From the NCBI GenBank assembly GCA_033002965.1, contig JAURVB010012300.1, positions 24,510 through 88,509 of the forward strand: a stretch of DNA of 64,000 nt, written 5' to 3'. The notes beneath the pieces are model-generated. The model saw only the letters and a program-made list of their open reading frames with translations, had not been told where the DNA came from and made no database searches. This DNA comes from Piper betle (lineage: Eukaryota; Streptophyta; Magnoliopsida; Piperales; Piperaceae). The translations under genes and the position numbers were made by a program. Positions 24,262 to 37,900 of the stretch are shown piece after piece (positions within the stretch are counted from its first letter, which is position 1; each line of letters opens with the position of its first letter).

Positions 24262-26439
24262 CTCTCACTCTCTCTCACGCACACACTCATGGGATTCTTC
24301 ATTCCTCTGATACAATACTACTTTTCGTTTGTATGCCAAAAAGATCAACCATGTCTCATTAATATATGATTACATCAACATCGAGCTCAACCGACTTTCA
24401 AACGTTCATCGACCACTTGCTCTTATTTTTATGTGATTCAGTTTTTTTGCGTTTCGTACGTACCATTTGAATGCACCCCCAACTGTTGGAGAGTTTCAAG
24501 TTTGTTAATGATGCAAAATCTTCACATATGAAAAAAATGATGCATCTTCTTTACGTTTGAAGATTGGCGATAGGGAGAGTGGCTAGACAAACTATAGTGA
24601 GGATTGATATTTGTTTGCCAAAGAAAGAGATTGGTTAAAGACAACCTCAAAAAAGTCTATTTTTCCATAGAACTGTATTTACACGATGTTGCAAGTAATT
24701 GGTTGTGCGCCTGCTCATTTCATATTAATTAAGTTGGATTAGAACCAGCTCCCTATGACTTTGCAATACAATGTGATCTTGTCTTGTGATTTGTTAATTA
24801 ATTATCCCAAGAATGCATGCACATTAATATGTATCAGACCTTTTTAGTTGGGGCTAATTACTCACTTGTTTAAACCTCTAGCTAATTGATCTCTAGGTAC
24901 TAATTTCTCGTGAATATTTTCGCAATTAATTAGCCCTTCCTGTGACCATTGATAACTTAAGATGATCTTTTGGTTCATGAACGCATGAGGTGATCTTCTA
25001 ATGTATTTTCATTTTCAAGAATCGTTTAACTTAACCCTATCAGTTGTTTTGGGTTTTGTTTATAAAATTGTTCAAATGGTTCTTGTTTCTTGCTTAGATT
25101 TAGCCATGCAGGATAAAACTGGAAATTTGCATTCTTCTTCATATTAGCTCATGAAAACTTACAAATCCATACTTTTGGTTCCCTCTCCGTATTCCCACGT
25201 CCTAGACAGTCCCAAGGGGCTCCCTTGCCAGCCTAATTGATTGGCATGGGAGAAAACTACACTAATCTAGATAGAAGTAGAAGTGTCCATCTCATGCATT
25301 GGGTTCTAGGTTACAAAGAAAGGTTCTTTTTCCACAGTATGTGATCACAATATCTTCCCATATGCCAGCTCAATATTGGTCATGGACCAGACTCCAGAGT
25401 TCTCCCCCTTTTCCCATTATGTTGCCACTTCCATCACTTCGTTTATGATTGATACCCATTTTATATTTTAGATTGCTATAGCTGATTGATACACCAGTTT
25501 GACCTTACCAATATCGCTCAGTTTTTTACAACACCAAAACAATTTTCTTCGTACAAACGCAAAAGTTTTTGTTATTTTATTCTTCGAACAAAGCTATGAT
25601 CTCATAGGTTCATACTAGATTGGCCTACTAAAATCTATACTATTCTCGCTAGCTCATGAAGGCTTTAAGTCATGTCTGTGTTGGTGATAATTCAAGAAAT
25701 TGGCGAGACTTGTATGCATGTATCGAAGGTTCTATAAGCTCACGTGTAGCTCCAAGATATAGGAATTAGGACAGCTTGCACCTAATTCAAGATCTTTTTG
25801 GGATGCCGAAAGGATGGAAAGATTTTTATAATTTTTTGTTGAAACAAAAAAAGGTGGAAAGAATTAAGGCTTTGGATTCAGTCATAGTTGAAGTGGTGTA
25901 ATAATAGGTTAAAGCAGCTTGATAGAATATTTTGCACGAAAGATCTCTTAAGAATATTGAAGTACATGTTGAGCTGTAATTGACAAAAATTAATATTTAA
26001 CAACTAACTGTGGGGTGTAATCGATTGTTAAGTTGTTCTCTAACAGCTCATGTAGGGTTGTGTTTAATTAGTGCGGAGTGGCTAGCTAAGAAATAGGATT
26101 AATTAATAGGTGAACTTAGCTAATCCTTAGTTATAGTGATATATGTAGTATATGTTTGTTAAACCCATATGATTATCTAGATTTAATTTTTCTAACCACA
26201 GCAAGTGCATGAAGCCTCCAAAAACTATGCACGACGCTGGAGAATAACAGCTTATATTGAATGACTCAAACACTGCACAGGATGTCCAGGACAAGCGCAA
26301 TAAGTCATAAAATCACGGGAAGTAGAGTCCAGAGAAAAACGTGACTGGCCAAGTCAAGTCCGTCTCAAAATCAAAACCCGGCCAAAAAAAAAACACAAGT
26401 CAAAACTCAATTGGAGTTTGAAGGTTAGGGTTTTATATG
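23571..26439. other. Intergenic
   Basis: No gene is supported. It holds a (CT)n microsatellite with CTAT interruptions at 24201-24278, whose Ser/Leu-rich translations are artefacts. The rest is unique-looking AT-rich DNA. Confidence 0.45.
24201..24278. repeat. (CT)n microsatellite
   Basis: A run of CT dinucleotides with a few TAT interruptions, about 78 bp. Confidence 0.95.
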
Positions 26440-26469
26440 AAATTAGGCATGATGTCGTCCAATACACAA

Positions 26470-26960
26470 GTATATTAGAGATAGATTTTGATTTTAAAAA
26501 TAAAGTTTCATTTTTATCTCATTTATATTAAAAAAATGAGAAAGATGATAATTACATATATTTTAGAGATAACTTCTAATTTTGTAGATAATTTCTCATT
26601 TTTATCCCATCTTAAATGATAATCACATAAGAACTTAGAGACAGATTCTAATTTTAAAAATATATACTATTTTTTTTGTTGTATTTTGATTAGCTCATTC
26701 CCCTATATTTAATCTCAAGTCAGTATGGACTTTCCCTTTTATTAATATTAAGTGAGATGTCACGCCATATGCAATTTATACCTGATAAATTTTAATTTTA
26801 TATATAAACTCTCATTGAATAAAGAGATAGGCTGTAATTATTTAATATTTTAGATATAAATGATGATTGACTTTAAAGATATATCATATTTGAAAGAAAA
26901 CATGAATTATAATTATTTGATTTTTTATTACATTTTTTTCAAGACAATTAGATAGACTCT
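26470..26960. repeat. AT-rich dispersed repeat, copy 2 (compound)
   Basis: 26470-26750 and 26755-26960 each carry pieces of the family seen at 20073-20306, including ttagatataaatg, aaagatatatcat and a ttttattaatat tail. The copies appear partly tandem. Similar fragments follow at 27080-27170. Confidence 0.5.
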
Positions 26961-28145
26961 TGCTAGTAAGAAATTAGAAGTTAAGGTTAGTCAGATTTGA
27001 ACATGTAACTTTTCTCGTAAAAGGTATATTTATTATTTTTTAAGAAATTGATGTTAGCAAGATTTGAACTCGTGACTATAGGAGGTTTTTTTATTTTATT
27101 TTATTTTATTTTAATTAGTTGATTTTCTTACTTTTAATCTTAGACTAGTATTGGGTTCCCTTTTTATTAATACAAGTTAGGATTTCTATATAATATGTAG
27201 GCATTATATAAATTAAATTATTTTAAAAAATTGAGATAAATTTATTATTAATTTTTTTGAAAGTAATAAAAAGAAATATTTATTGCATAAGAAAATTAAA
27301 TAAATATAAATGATAACATAAAAGTCGTATTATTTATTTAGGGTATAATTTATTATATTTTAAGAATTTTTCCTGATTTGGTCAGTTGAAAAGATCTTAT
27401 TATCTTAAAGTATTACTTGTTAAAAATTTTCTTATTACAAGAATATTTGATATTGCTTTTGTAGATAGCTTATTGATAGAAAACCTATAGTTAAGGCAGT
27501 GCTAAAACTCTCTCTCCTTTAAAAGAGGAGGTAGATAAGAGTACATTAATTGTTTGTCCTTGTGATTCATGACAATTTTTTACTACAAAAGTATATTATT
27601 TTTGTATTAATTTATTTATTTCATACAAATTTATTGATGTATCTTAGAATATAAGATATACTTAGTTGCTAGTTATTAATTAGTTGATTTAATATGTTTA
27701 TTTATTTTAAAATTATTAAACTCAAAACAAGACTTAATTCTCAATGATGATAATTTTTTATTACTACTATATTCATAAAAAAAATAAAGGTGTAATTTAA
27801 ATCATTCTTCTAAATAGGAAACTTGAAGGGTGATACTATTATAAGACAGTTATACTTAGGAATATGAAATAAAAGATAATATTAATGAAATTTGTTATTT
27901 AAATTATTCTTGTAAGTAAGAAACTTGAAAGGTAATATTATAAAAATATATTTATAGTTATGAATATAAAATAAAAAATAATATTGTAAAATAAAATACA
28001 CAAAGCCATGTATGACAAATTTTATAAGGAAAGATAGGATTTGTATAATACTTTTATTAATAGTATTTTTTCTTAACTGGAAAGAAAGGGTAAAATATCA
28101 TTTGATGACTAGTAATAAAAATCTTCTGCTTTTATATCATATTAC

Positions 28146-28202
<57 letters not shown>

Positions 28203-31200
28203 TATACCGCAATCAGATGAGTTTTTCACTCTCATTGCATTGTGTTTCGGCCTTCTCCTCGAACAACCTCAATTCTGACCCCATAAATCCTTATCTTTCT
28301 CTCATACCAGCCCAAAACTTTTTATTTTTGTCTCTTAGCTCACGTAAAAGTCTCTCCACCACATTTTCTTTCCTCACCTACCTCCCAAAAATTTTCATTT
28401 TTGTCTCCTACTTGCCCAAACTCAATATTAACCAACATTTACATTTAATTGTTTAAAACATGTGTTTTTAACTAATTAAATATTAATATATACAATTTAA
28501 TTTAAAAAAATCTTCATATAATTATTGTTTTTGATAATTTCAAATTAATTTCAATGAGCAAGATATTTTTAAATATATTTGGAAAAAATTTGTGTACAAT
28601 TAAATATTTACTTATATTTGCATTTCAAATACGTGCATATTTCTTCATATATTATTAATTAAATTAAAATGTATTACATATTGAACATAACATTTGGGTA
28701 TAATTTTAATGATTAAAATTTAATGGCCACTTGGAAGTTTGTATTTTTTTGGTGCAGGATAATTTACATTGGACATTTAATATAAATATTTAGCTTTGAC
28801 ATTGACAAGATGATATTTGACAAAAAATTTCAATTAAAAATTTATAGATGTTTTCACTAAATTTTCAAATTGCAAAATTGTTATTTATTTATTTATTTAT
28901 CAAACTTTATTTAAAATGAATTTTTTTAATTTTTTTCTAATATTATTTATCATTGATTTTATTTTTAATAAAAGTTTATGAAGTTTGTGGGACATGGCCC
29001 ATACATTACACGGGTCTAACTTAGTATAATAAAATGGGGTGTACAAAATTTAATTTATTCACTCCCAAATACATAAATCAAAACCTTAATACATTTAGTA
29101 TAATGAAATGGAACAGTTATAATAGATACATTCCAAAGCCCCATCCCTTCCAAGTCGGTGAAAGGTTGACCTCATGGGGAGCAATATCTCGTGTTCATGT
29201 GGACCGCGGCATTTGGTCGGTTGGTCCGGCTGCCGCTCCTCTATTCTGTACTCTTTTGCTTTGTATGCGTGTGATTTATTTCGCTTGTGTTCCATTTTCT
29301 TCTAAATTCGCTCCAGTCAATCATATGATCGAACTCTCCAGAAAGAAGACCGCATCAAACAATCGTTCAAAGAAAAGACAGGTTTATTGATTAATAGAGG
29401 CGGTGATGACCTGCAGAGGGTACTGGTGGGGTGGGTCATGTTTCTTGTTGGAGCTAGCCATGGCCATATCACGATACAAGCAGCGAAAGGAAAAGAAAGA
29501 GACGATTATGTATTGATCTATGATGCCATGCCCACCATTCACCGTATATTATTGTCCGGCATTTGTTCTGGAGATCTCGGCTACGCGTTGAACTCTTAAC
29601 ACATTCCTCAGACTTCTCTTTCGAAGATGCAGTTTGGCGGTGCATGAGCCCCTACCACTTGAGTCATGCTATTTTCAATCGTCTAAACCACCATGCACAT
29701 ACACGTCTATATATTATTTCTAAAAAGATGTAGGGCAAAAGGTGTATTAATCACGATTGCATGAGCTCGTGTTGTGTGTATGCTTTTCCTTTTTGAAATA
29801 AGACATTTTATTCAAACAAATAATAATAATAAACAATATTATATATATATATATTGACACATTACATAATCACAGATAAATTTGATAGTTATTAAAACAA
29901 CAGGCTTCTCTTAATCAAAAGCCTCAGAATCTTATTAATTTATACAAGCCACCAAGAGTGAAAAAGACTATGTAAATAATTTTAAGAGTATGTTTTTTGG
30001 GGTTTCACGACTTTGAGACAAACTAAACAATTTTCCCTTTTATTACACCATCGGGCAAAGATAAAACACATAAAATTAGCTTCCACCGTTATCGTCTAGG
30101 CTAACTACACTTTGATACCACATATAACTAGTTGAGAGAATGTTTTTGTAAGTCGCTCATCTCTTACCATTGAGGTGGGATAAATTTAACAATTGAATCC
30201 TATAAACTTAACAATTGAATCCTAGTGATGTAATAGCATCTTACAGGGAAGACGCTATCCTTTCTTTTGATTTTGCAAGTGACCAGCCATCTTTGGAACT
30301 TTATGGGCCTGCTCTTGTCTGCTGCAAAGCTATGGATCTCAGTTGATGTAGCTACGTGAGCTTGACTCCATGCTCTAAAACAAAGTTCTTGGAGTTATTT
30401 TTTACTATTTCTACTACAAATAATTAATATAAACATACTATATCCTGAAGAAATATCATGAACCTTTTACAAATAATTAAGTTATAAATTAAAGATCTAT
30501 AAATTTATTTCCACTAATTTATCAAATCTTTTCCTGAGTTGTCCCGGAAATCTTATAATCTTTGAAAATTAATGGGCTGGGGGGTCGTTAAGATGTGTTT
30601 TTTCGAGTTGTAAGATAGGAAGATTGCATTTATTAATTTGTTGGAGTTCCAGGCAGGCAGGAAACAATGTTTGCTATTTGACGGGATCATCTCCATATGG
30701 CCCAAAACATAGATTAAGATGAAAGGTTTATCTTCAAAGCTCTGTCAATATATATACATATATCAGTTTAACGTTGAAATCTTTACTAGTCGTAATGTTT
30801 GATTCTCCGATTGAGCAGGAGAGGCGCAAAGAATTCAAGCCTACTAGGAACCTGAAAGGGCACTCATCTACTTCCTAATTAAGATTTGAGAAAGGAACAA
30901 CATGCGATTAGTTTGGCTAAAAATGTTGAATTTTTTTACGAGGGAGACCACATTGTTTACATGAGCATGTTTTATTTTTATCATCTTAATCTTATCCAAA
31001 AAAGGAGAGAAGTAATAAATTTATAATATCAATATTACCCTCATCACATTCATCCTCGTAGTCTCAAGAAAAACAGGGTTTTTCTTCGATTGTTATTGAA
31101 GGCGTTAAGTTCTTTTATTTTTTTACAATTAATATTCCAACACCGGAATATTAATTGTCTTTCAACGACAATTCTTCTTTCACTATAATACCTTGATATG

Positions 31201-33008
31201 TATGTAGTATTTCCTTTGATAAATAGATAAGACAAGGCTGAAAAGTTGATAGATTACTACTTGACTTGTTTATGCACTATCTTGATTCAAACTTTGAAAA
31301 ACAAAAACAAACTGTATATTGAAAAGTTTGATGCCTGACAATGTTTATATTCATGAGCAATTGATAAATTATACCAACCTCTTACTTTTCCATTCTTAAC
31401 CACATAATGGAGGTACATATTTCTATTCTTAAGAAAACACTGATTTTAATAGTTGAGAAGAAGTTGAAATCTAAATTCAACAAACTGCAACAACAAGAAG
31501 AAGAAGAAAGAGCGTAAGGATTGGATTGTAAAAAGGCTAAATTAGGTAAGTTCTTATTGCCCTTGATTTCTATATAATCTGACGATAAATAATTGAGTAG
31601 CTTATGTAAAGAATAAAAGGAAAAAGGTGATGCAGCCAGAACTTATGGCTATTTTTTATAGGAAAATGTCATAAATAACCATGTTTGAAAGTTTTATTTC
31701 AAAAATAACTAAGTTTACAAAATTATATCAGAAATAGTCATTTTTTAAAATTTTCATATTAATTATGACCAAATTCTATCATTTTTTAGATAGTAACAAA
31801 AATACCCTTAAGATTTATTTTTACTAATTCTAAAATATATAACAGATAAAAATTATAATTTTTTACTAACTTTATATATACAAATAAAAAATTAATTGGT
31901 AAATATTGAATAGAATATAAAACTATATTATTGATGATCTAAAAAAGCAAAAAATATTTTTTTATTGAATGTTGGACAATTAGAAAGAAAATTAAATTTT
32001 AGGCCATCAAAAATAAAATAAAATAAATATATTTTTAGATGTTCGAAATTTTAATTTGAAATTGTCACATTTTATTAAAAATTAAAACGTTTGTTTTATC
32101 CAATATATTTTTATTATGAATATTTTTTTTAAAAAAGAATATCATTCATTAAATAAACACAAAAAAATATGTTTGAGAAAATTTAAAGTTAAATTAAAGG
32201 TATTTATATCAATAAAATAAATATTATGAGTAAAATATTCTTAAAATATATGGATTGGCTATACGTGAAATAAAAATTTGAGATCTAACTATATCTTATA
32301 TAAATTTAAATTTTGTATTATTTGTGATAGAAAATATTGAAATTTGGTTAGTTATGATATTTTCCCCAATTTTTTATTTGTGTGGGCTACTACTCTTTTT
32401 TAAATTTTGTAAAACTTTTTTTGGCTACCATGAAAATCTATGTAAATGATAAAAAAATGGTCAATCTTATTAAAAGTATCTATATATTATAGATTTTTAA
32501 AAAAATTGATACACATTCATTGTATTTTGAATTGAAATTAATTAATTATGACTATCATCAAATTGATAAAAAAAATTCCCTTCTATCTTATTTCTTGAGA
32601 TAAGAAATTAGGAGAAAATTAATTACACACGGAAGAGCATATGAGTAACCACTTAAAAAGTAATTATAATTATTTTATACTCCTATTTAATATAACCATA
32701 CTCAATTTAGACATAAATTGATTTATTGAATATTACATAGAATTGTGTTCCAACCAAACCCAACCTAATCAAAATATTTAAGGAGGGCTAGTGAGTATGC
32801 GAATCTGATTTACACCCATAAATATTAGTGAGTTGATTAAATTAACATGTTAGTAAAAGTGTGAATATGGGTGTGAATCTTATTTACAAGTAGTTCATTT
32901 TAACTTAAACCTAAAATTAGATTGCTCACCCCCCAAAGAGCGTACAATATGATTTTCACATAGGTTAGAAAAATTAAAAAAATAAAAATAAAAATAAAAA
33001 GGCACCAT
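26961..33008. other. Intergenic, strongly AT-rich
   Basis: About 6 kb with no supported gene. Many long A/T runs and a (TA)n tract (28146-28199). A less AT-rich island at 29100-29640 has open frames of up to 118 codons, but no domain or splice structure I recognise. A tag like aacttgatacc/ctttgataccaca near 30110 may be retroelement debris. Confidence 0.4.
28146..28199. repeat. (TA)n microsatellite
   Basis: An uninterrupted TA run of about 54 bp. Confidence 0.95.
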
Positions 33009-33286
33009 CTTCTTCCCCAATCTTAGTAGATGCCCAACCCTTCCCTTCCACTACCTTCTCGCCTGCCCCTCTCCCTTCCTCTCCTACCTTCCTCATCCTT
33101 TCCCTCTCCTCGTTCATTCCTCCTACTCTCTTCTCTTCTTCCCCAACCTTAGCTACCACCCACCTCCTCCCCTCCACCTTCCCATCTACCTTTCTTCTCC
33201 CCTGCCCCTCTCCCTTCCTCTCGTACCCTCCTCCCCCATTCCTATCCCTCTCCCTCGTTCCTTCCTCCTATTCTCTTCTCTTCTCT
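33009..33286. repeat. Tandem duplicated polypyrimidine block
   Basis: Almost purely C/T DNA in two copies, 33009-33135 and 33136-33286. Both begin cttcttccccaaYctta and share gcccctctcccttcctctc and then tcctcctaYtctcttct. A purine-rich open frame on the other strand is a by-product of composition. Confidence 0.75.
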
Positions 33287-34650
33287 GTCAAAAGGTATAT
33301 TCCTTATGCTTTCACAAATTCTTTATTTTTACTTACCTATTGATCAACTTTTATTTTATCTTTTATATTTTTTGTTGGTTTGGCATTGTATTTTAATTTT
33401 ATTTTAAGATGTATGTTTTAAGTCAATGATTATGTTATAGATATAGTTAAAATCTAAAAAAATGATTTTTTATTTAGATAATCTCTTATCCTCTTTGTAT
33501 AAATTTATTTGCTATAACCATATTTATGTTATAAATTTATTTTTTGAACCATAATTTATATTTTGTGTACATGTACGTGAATATAAATATTTTTGTTCTA
33601 ATTTTAATGATGTAGGTATTTGCACATTTTATAGTTGTCAAAATTATTATTTTTTATATCTTTTCGTTCTTAATATTTATTGACAATATGTTTTTATTTA
33701 TAATTAGGTATTAATTTTTATCTTTTAATTTTACAAAGATGATGATCTTTTGATTATTGTGAAGAAGGCAAAGCTCAAAGAAGGGAGAAATTTTACTTTA
33801 AATAGAAAGAACACATGATAAATGTTTCTTAACCTTTTCATTGAATATACTAATTAGACGAAATATTTTTAAAGGATGTATTAGAAGATATCATTTCTCA
33901 TTTTAATAAAGAAATGAGAGTTGTTATAAACTGGGAAAATATTTGATATCAAGTTAGACAATTGAAAAAAACATACCGTACACTCAAGGCTTTAAAATAA
34001 GATAATAGCTTTGATTTGAATGATGTCGAAAAAGAGTGAGGACTTCGAAAGATCAACGGATCGAGTATATAAAAGTGGTTTTGAATATATATTTTAAATT
34101 TATTATTTCATTAATAAAATTATATCATTTAATACTAACATATAATCATATTTTTTGTAGTATCTAGTGTCATTAAAGAAATATAATGTTTAGAAAGTTG
34201 TATTTTTTATTTTGAATTTATAAAATCAAACTTTAAAAGCATGGGATATTTTTATCATGATTTGTTAGATGATTTATCAATTTATTAATTAATAAGTAAA
34301 TAATCATGATATAAGCTAGGATGTAATTAATAAATTTAACAAATTATATGAACTTTATTAATAATGTATAAATTACATTCACACTAAATTTTAATTGTCC
34401 TTACTTACATGTTAAATCAATTTATAGTGAATTTACAATTTAATTTCAAATTTATTTAAAGTTTAATTTCAAATTTATTTACAATAAATTTACAATAAAA
34501 TACTATTTACAGTATAAGTCTACTTTAACAACGTCCATTCACATTCACATTTCCACTAACCGCCAGGGTTGGGTTCTATTTTGACAGCCATCCAGTTGCG
34601 GTTCGGTCGAACGAACAGCCATGCGTAAATTCACTGGGTCGGTTCGAGTA
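33287..34650. other. Intergenic, upstream of RRN3, possible SANT-like transposon relic
   Basis: AT-rich. The plus-strand stretch 33860-34040 reads, with stops, LEDIISHFNKE..WENI..QVRQLKKTYRTLKALK..FDLNDVEKE, which resembles the Myb/SANT-like domain of plant Harbinger-associated proteins. This is weak evidence for a dead transposon gene. Confidence 0.3.
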
Positions 34651-34901
34651 CCGGCTTAAAAAAATTAGAGACGCTGCCTTCCTCAAAACCCTCTCCCATC
34701 CTCAAAACCCTAGCCCTTCGCCCGCGTCTCGCCGCCTCCTACTTTTCCGGCGATCCCAACGCGGCGGGCGGAGAGTTGCTGGACCGTCTGCCCGACGTGA
34801 CCCCCCGTCGCCGCCGCCCGCCGTCATCCCCGATTGAGCAGGCTTCGGTGAGCTATGGGGATGGAGGTTGTGGCCGGGGAGGGGTGGAGCTCCGCGACGA
34901 G

Positions 34902-37900
34902 ATGACCGGCGACGGCTTCACCGACTCGGAACTGGCGCTTCATGTGCGGCAGGTCCTCAAATCGGTCGCCTTGGGCGACGACGAGGATTATAGCCGTCTG
35001 ATTTCGATTATATCTTTCAATGATAGCACTATTCCTGATCAAGAAGCTCTCCGTGCGGTAAATCTTCTTGCTTTATCTCGAAATTTGAAGTTTCGTTGTT
35101 GAATTTTCTGTTTCTTGAGTAGAATCTGTCTTTGTCGATTAGACGAGCTTGAGGGCATTGTCAGAATCGGTGTCGTGTATTGACTTAATCCGGCATGAAA
35201 CTCTACTTCATTCGGTGTGTATTTTGGCATTAAGATATGTTCTTGCAACTGTCTTGATTTAGGTTTTGGCCGGCTAAATTTATGTTCTTTTGATGATTAT
35301 GCAGCTGTTTGGGATGAGTATGTGGCATTGCGGACCAAGTGTAATGGACGCTTTTGTAGAATTATTGATATCCATGGTATCTTAATGCCCACTGGTTCAT
35401 TGTTTCAGTTTGGGTGCTATGTTTGTTTACAGTTTAGATATCTTTGTGTCTGATTCATGTGTAGGCTGCTTCAAGTGGAAAGTTCATTGATGCATGTCTG
35501 GAGACCCTTGTGAACAATTTTTGCCCCCTAATAATATGTTGCATATTCTAGATAAACCGAGAGGCCGGTTGTTGAAGCAGCAAGTTCTTGATCGGGTGCA
35601 TTTTGCTTTGCGTGAAATCTCAGATTTAGTGCCCCTCACGCCTTCTAGATTGGACCATATAGTACGCAGTAGAATGCCAAGGGTACATGCTGCAGAGGCT
35701 GTAAGTATTAAAGTTGAAATATTCTTGACTTACTTCTTGGTTAATTTTTGTGACAAATTGATAGCACAGGAGCTGCATTTTATAAAAAGACTTTTTCTAA
35801 AAAAAATTCATGTTGACATATATAGTGTAAAGTTGGTTATTGCAAATGCGTTTTTGTAAGTTTTGGCGGTATTTTCAGTTCTTTCCATTTTGAGGGGGAA
35901 TGGTTTGACTTTTCCTTACAACGGTAAAAGATATTTTTTATCAACGTTTGTTGGACATGTCTTATATTATTTATTTAATATAGTAGATCTCTAACTTCAC
36001 TTATATTATTTATTTAACTTCTATTGTTTTTCTTTGCACTTTTCGTAACTGTTTTCCTGCTTTTGTTATATATTTTTACTTTGTTAACTCTGTTATTTTT
36101 AATTGTAACCAGTTGAGTGTGATGTATGTGGAGAACATGCTTAGGCTTGAAAGTGGTGAACTTGGAGAATTTGTGGGAAGAATGATGCTGAAGGCTCTTG
36201 TAGACAGTCTTTTGGAATTAGACGTAAGTTTTTTTCCCGATTAAAATGCCATGTCTCAAATTTATCTGATTAATGTTTGTTAGATTTCAACATTCAGAAA
36301 TAATTTTTTCAACATCAATATTCAGAAATTAATATAGCATACGAAGGCAAAAAAACTGATGAGGAGGAACTAGGGTGTAGTTGGATGTAGTCCTCATGCT
36401 CTACTCCTCTTGCTTCTCTTTCATTTTTATAAACATGTACGTCATAAGATGATAAGTACAGTTAAGTATGTACTCCCTATCTTATAAGAACTACCTTACA
36501 ACTTAACTAAAACACAATTTGATAAATACAAAGACTTAATTGACTAACTTGATTTCTTCAACACTCCCTCGCAAGCTCAAATTAGTCAACTAAGCTGAGC
36601 TTGTGCTGTTAGTCCTTGTGTCTTGCCTTTGGTAAGGCCTTTGTTAAAATGTCTGCTACTTGAACCTTGTTGCGTATGTGCCTCAGACAAATAATCTTGT
36701 CTTTGACCTTATCTTCTACATAATGACAATCTCTGTGTGCTTTGTCCTTTCCTGAAAAAACAGGTTAGAGGCTATGTGGATGGCCACCTGATTGTCACAC
36801 CATGTATTCATAAGATCAGATATTGGAAAGCCTATCTCCCCAAGCAATTATTTCACCCAAATCAATTCAGTTGCTGCCTTGGCCATGGGACAATATTCTG
36901 GCAGTTGAGTTATCCACCACAGTTTGCTTCGTGCTTTTCCAAATAACCATATTCCCTCTTAGTGTGTTGCAGTAGCCATTAGTAGATCTTCTATCATGAA
37001 CACTTCATGCCTGATCTGCATCCACAAAACATTGAATATGTAGCCTGTTAAACAAGTCTCTATGACGATATCTTTTCAAGTACTTTATAATTATCAACAC
37101 TGCCCTCCAATGCGGTACCCTAGATGCCTGCATAAATTGGCTGATCATGCTGACTTCAATAGCTATATTTGGCCTGGTAACAGTCAAGTATATCATCTTT
37201 CTTCCCAACTATGCCCCTATAGTGTCCTTGATCTACCATTTCTTCACTTATCTGGGATTCAAGTTTGGTTGATTCCTCTAGAGGAGTATCTGTAGCTTTC
37301 TCATTCTCACAACTAGTTTTCAATGGCAAGTCCTACACATATTTCTGCAGGTTCATCAGAATTCCATGTTTGTTCCTTGAAACAACAATACTTAGACAAT
37401 ATTGCAATTTTTCCAAGTCCTTTATGTGAAGCTGAGATTGTAGCCACTTCTTAGTCTTATCAATACCTGAAAAATCTCTACCAGATATAACACTATTATC
37501 AACATTTGCAATAAGAATCACACAACCTGCTGAGGTGGATTTCACAAACACTGAATAATCTGAAATGGTTCTAGAAAAGCCAAATTGAATAAGAAGACTG
37601 CTGAGCTTGTTGAAACAAGCTCTAGGTAACAGTTTCAGCCCATAAATAGATTTCCTAAGCAAACCTTCTCAGTCTCCCTCTCAGCAACATACCCAGGAGG
37701 TTGAATACAAATTTATGTATGATTAGAGTTTGAGGCAGATCTAATGTGAGTAGTCAAGGCAACATTATCAGAATCCATAGGCGGTTCAGCCTCAGCAGTT
37801 GGAATTGTAGACAAACGAAGAAAAGAAACATTGAGAGTAGACAAGTCACTACATGAAAGGAGTTGGTTTTTGGCAGACACATAATGCACATCAAAGCCAG

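Noticed and set aside
24086..24369. Ser/Leu repeat proteins
   Set aside because: Translations of the (CT)n microsatellite.
29034..29599. Gene in the less AT-rich island
   Set aside because: No recognisable domain, splice structure or codon signature; left as intergenic.
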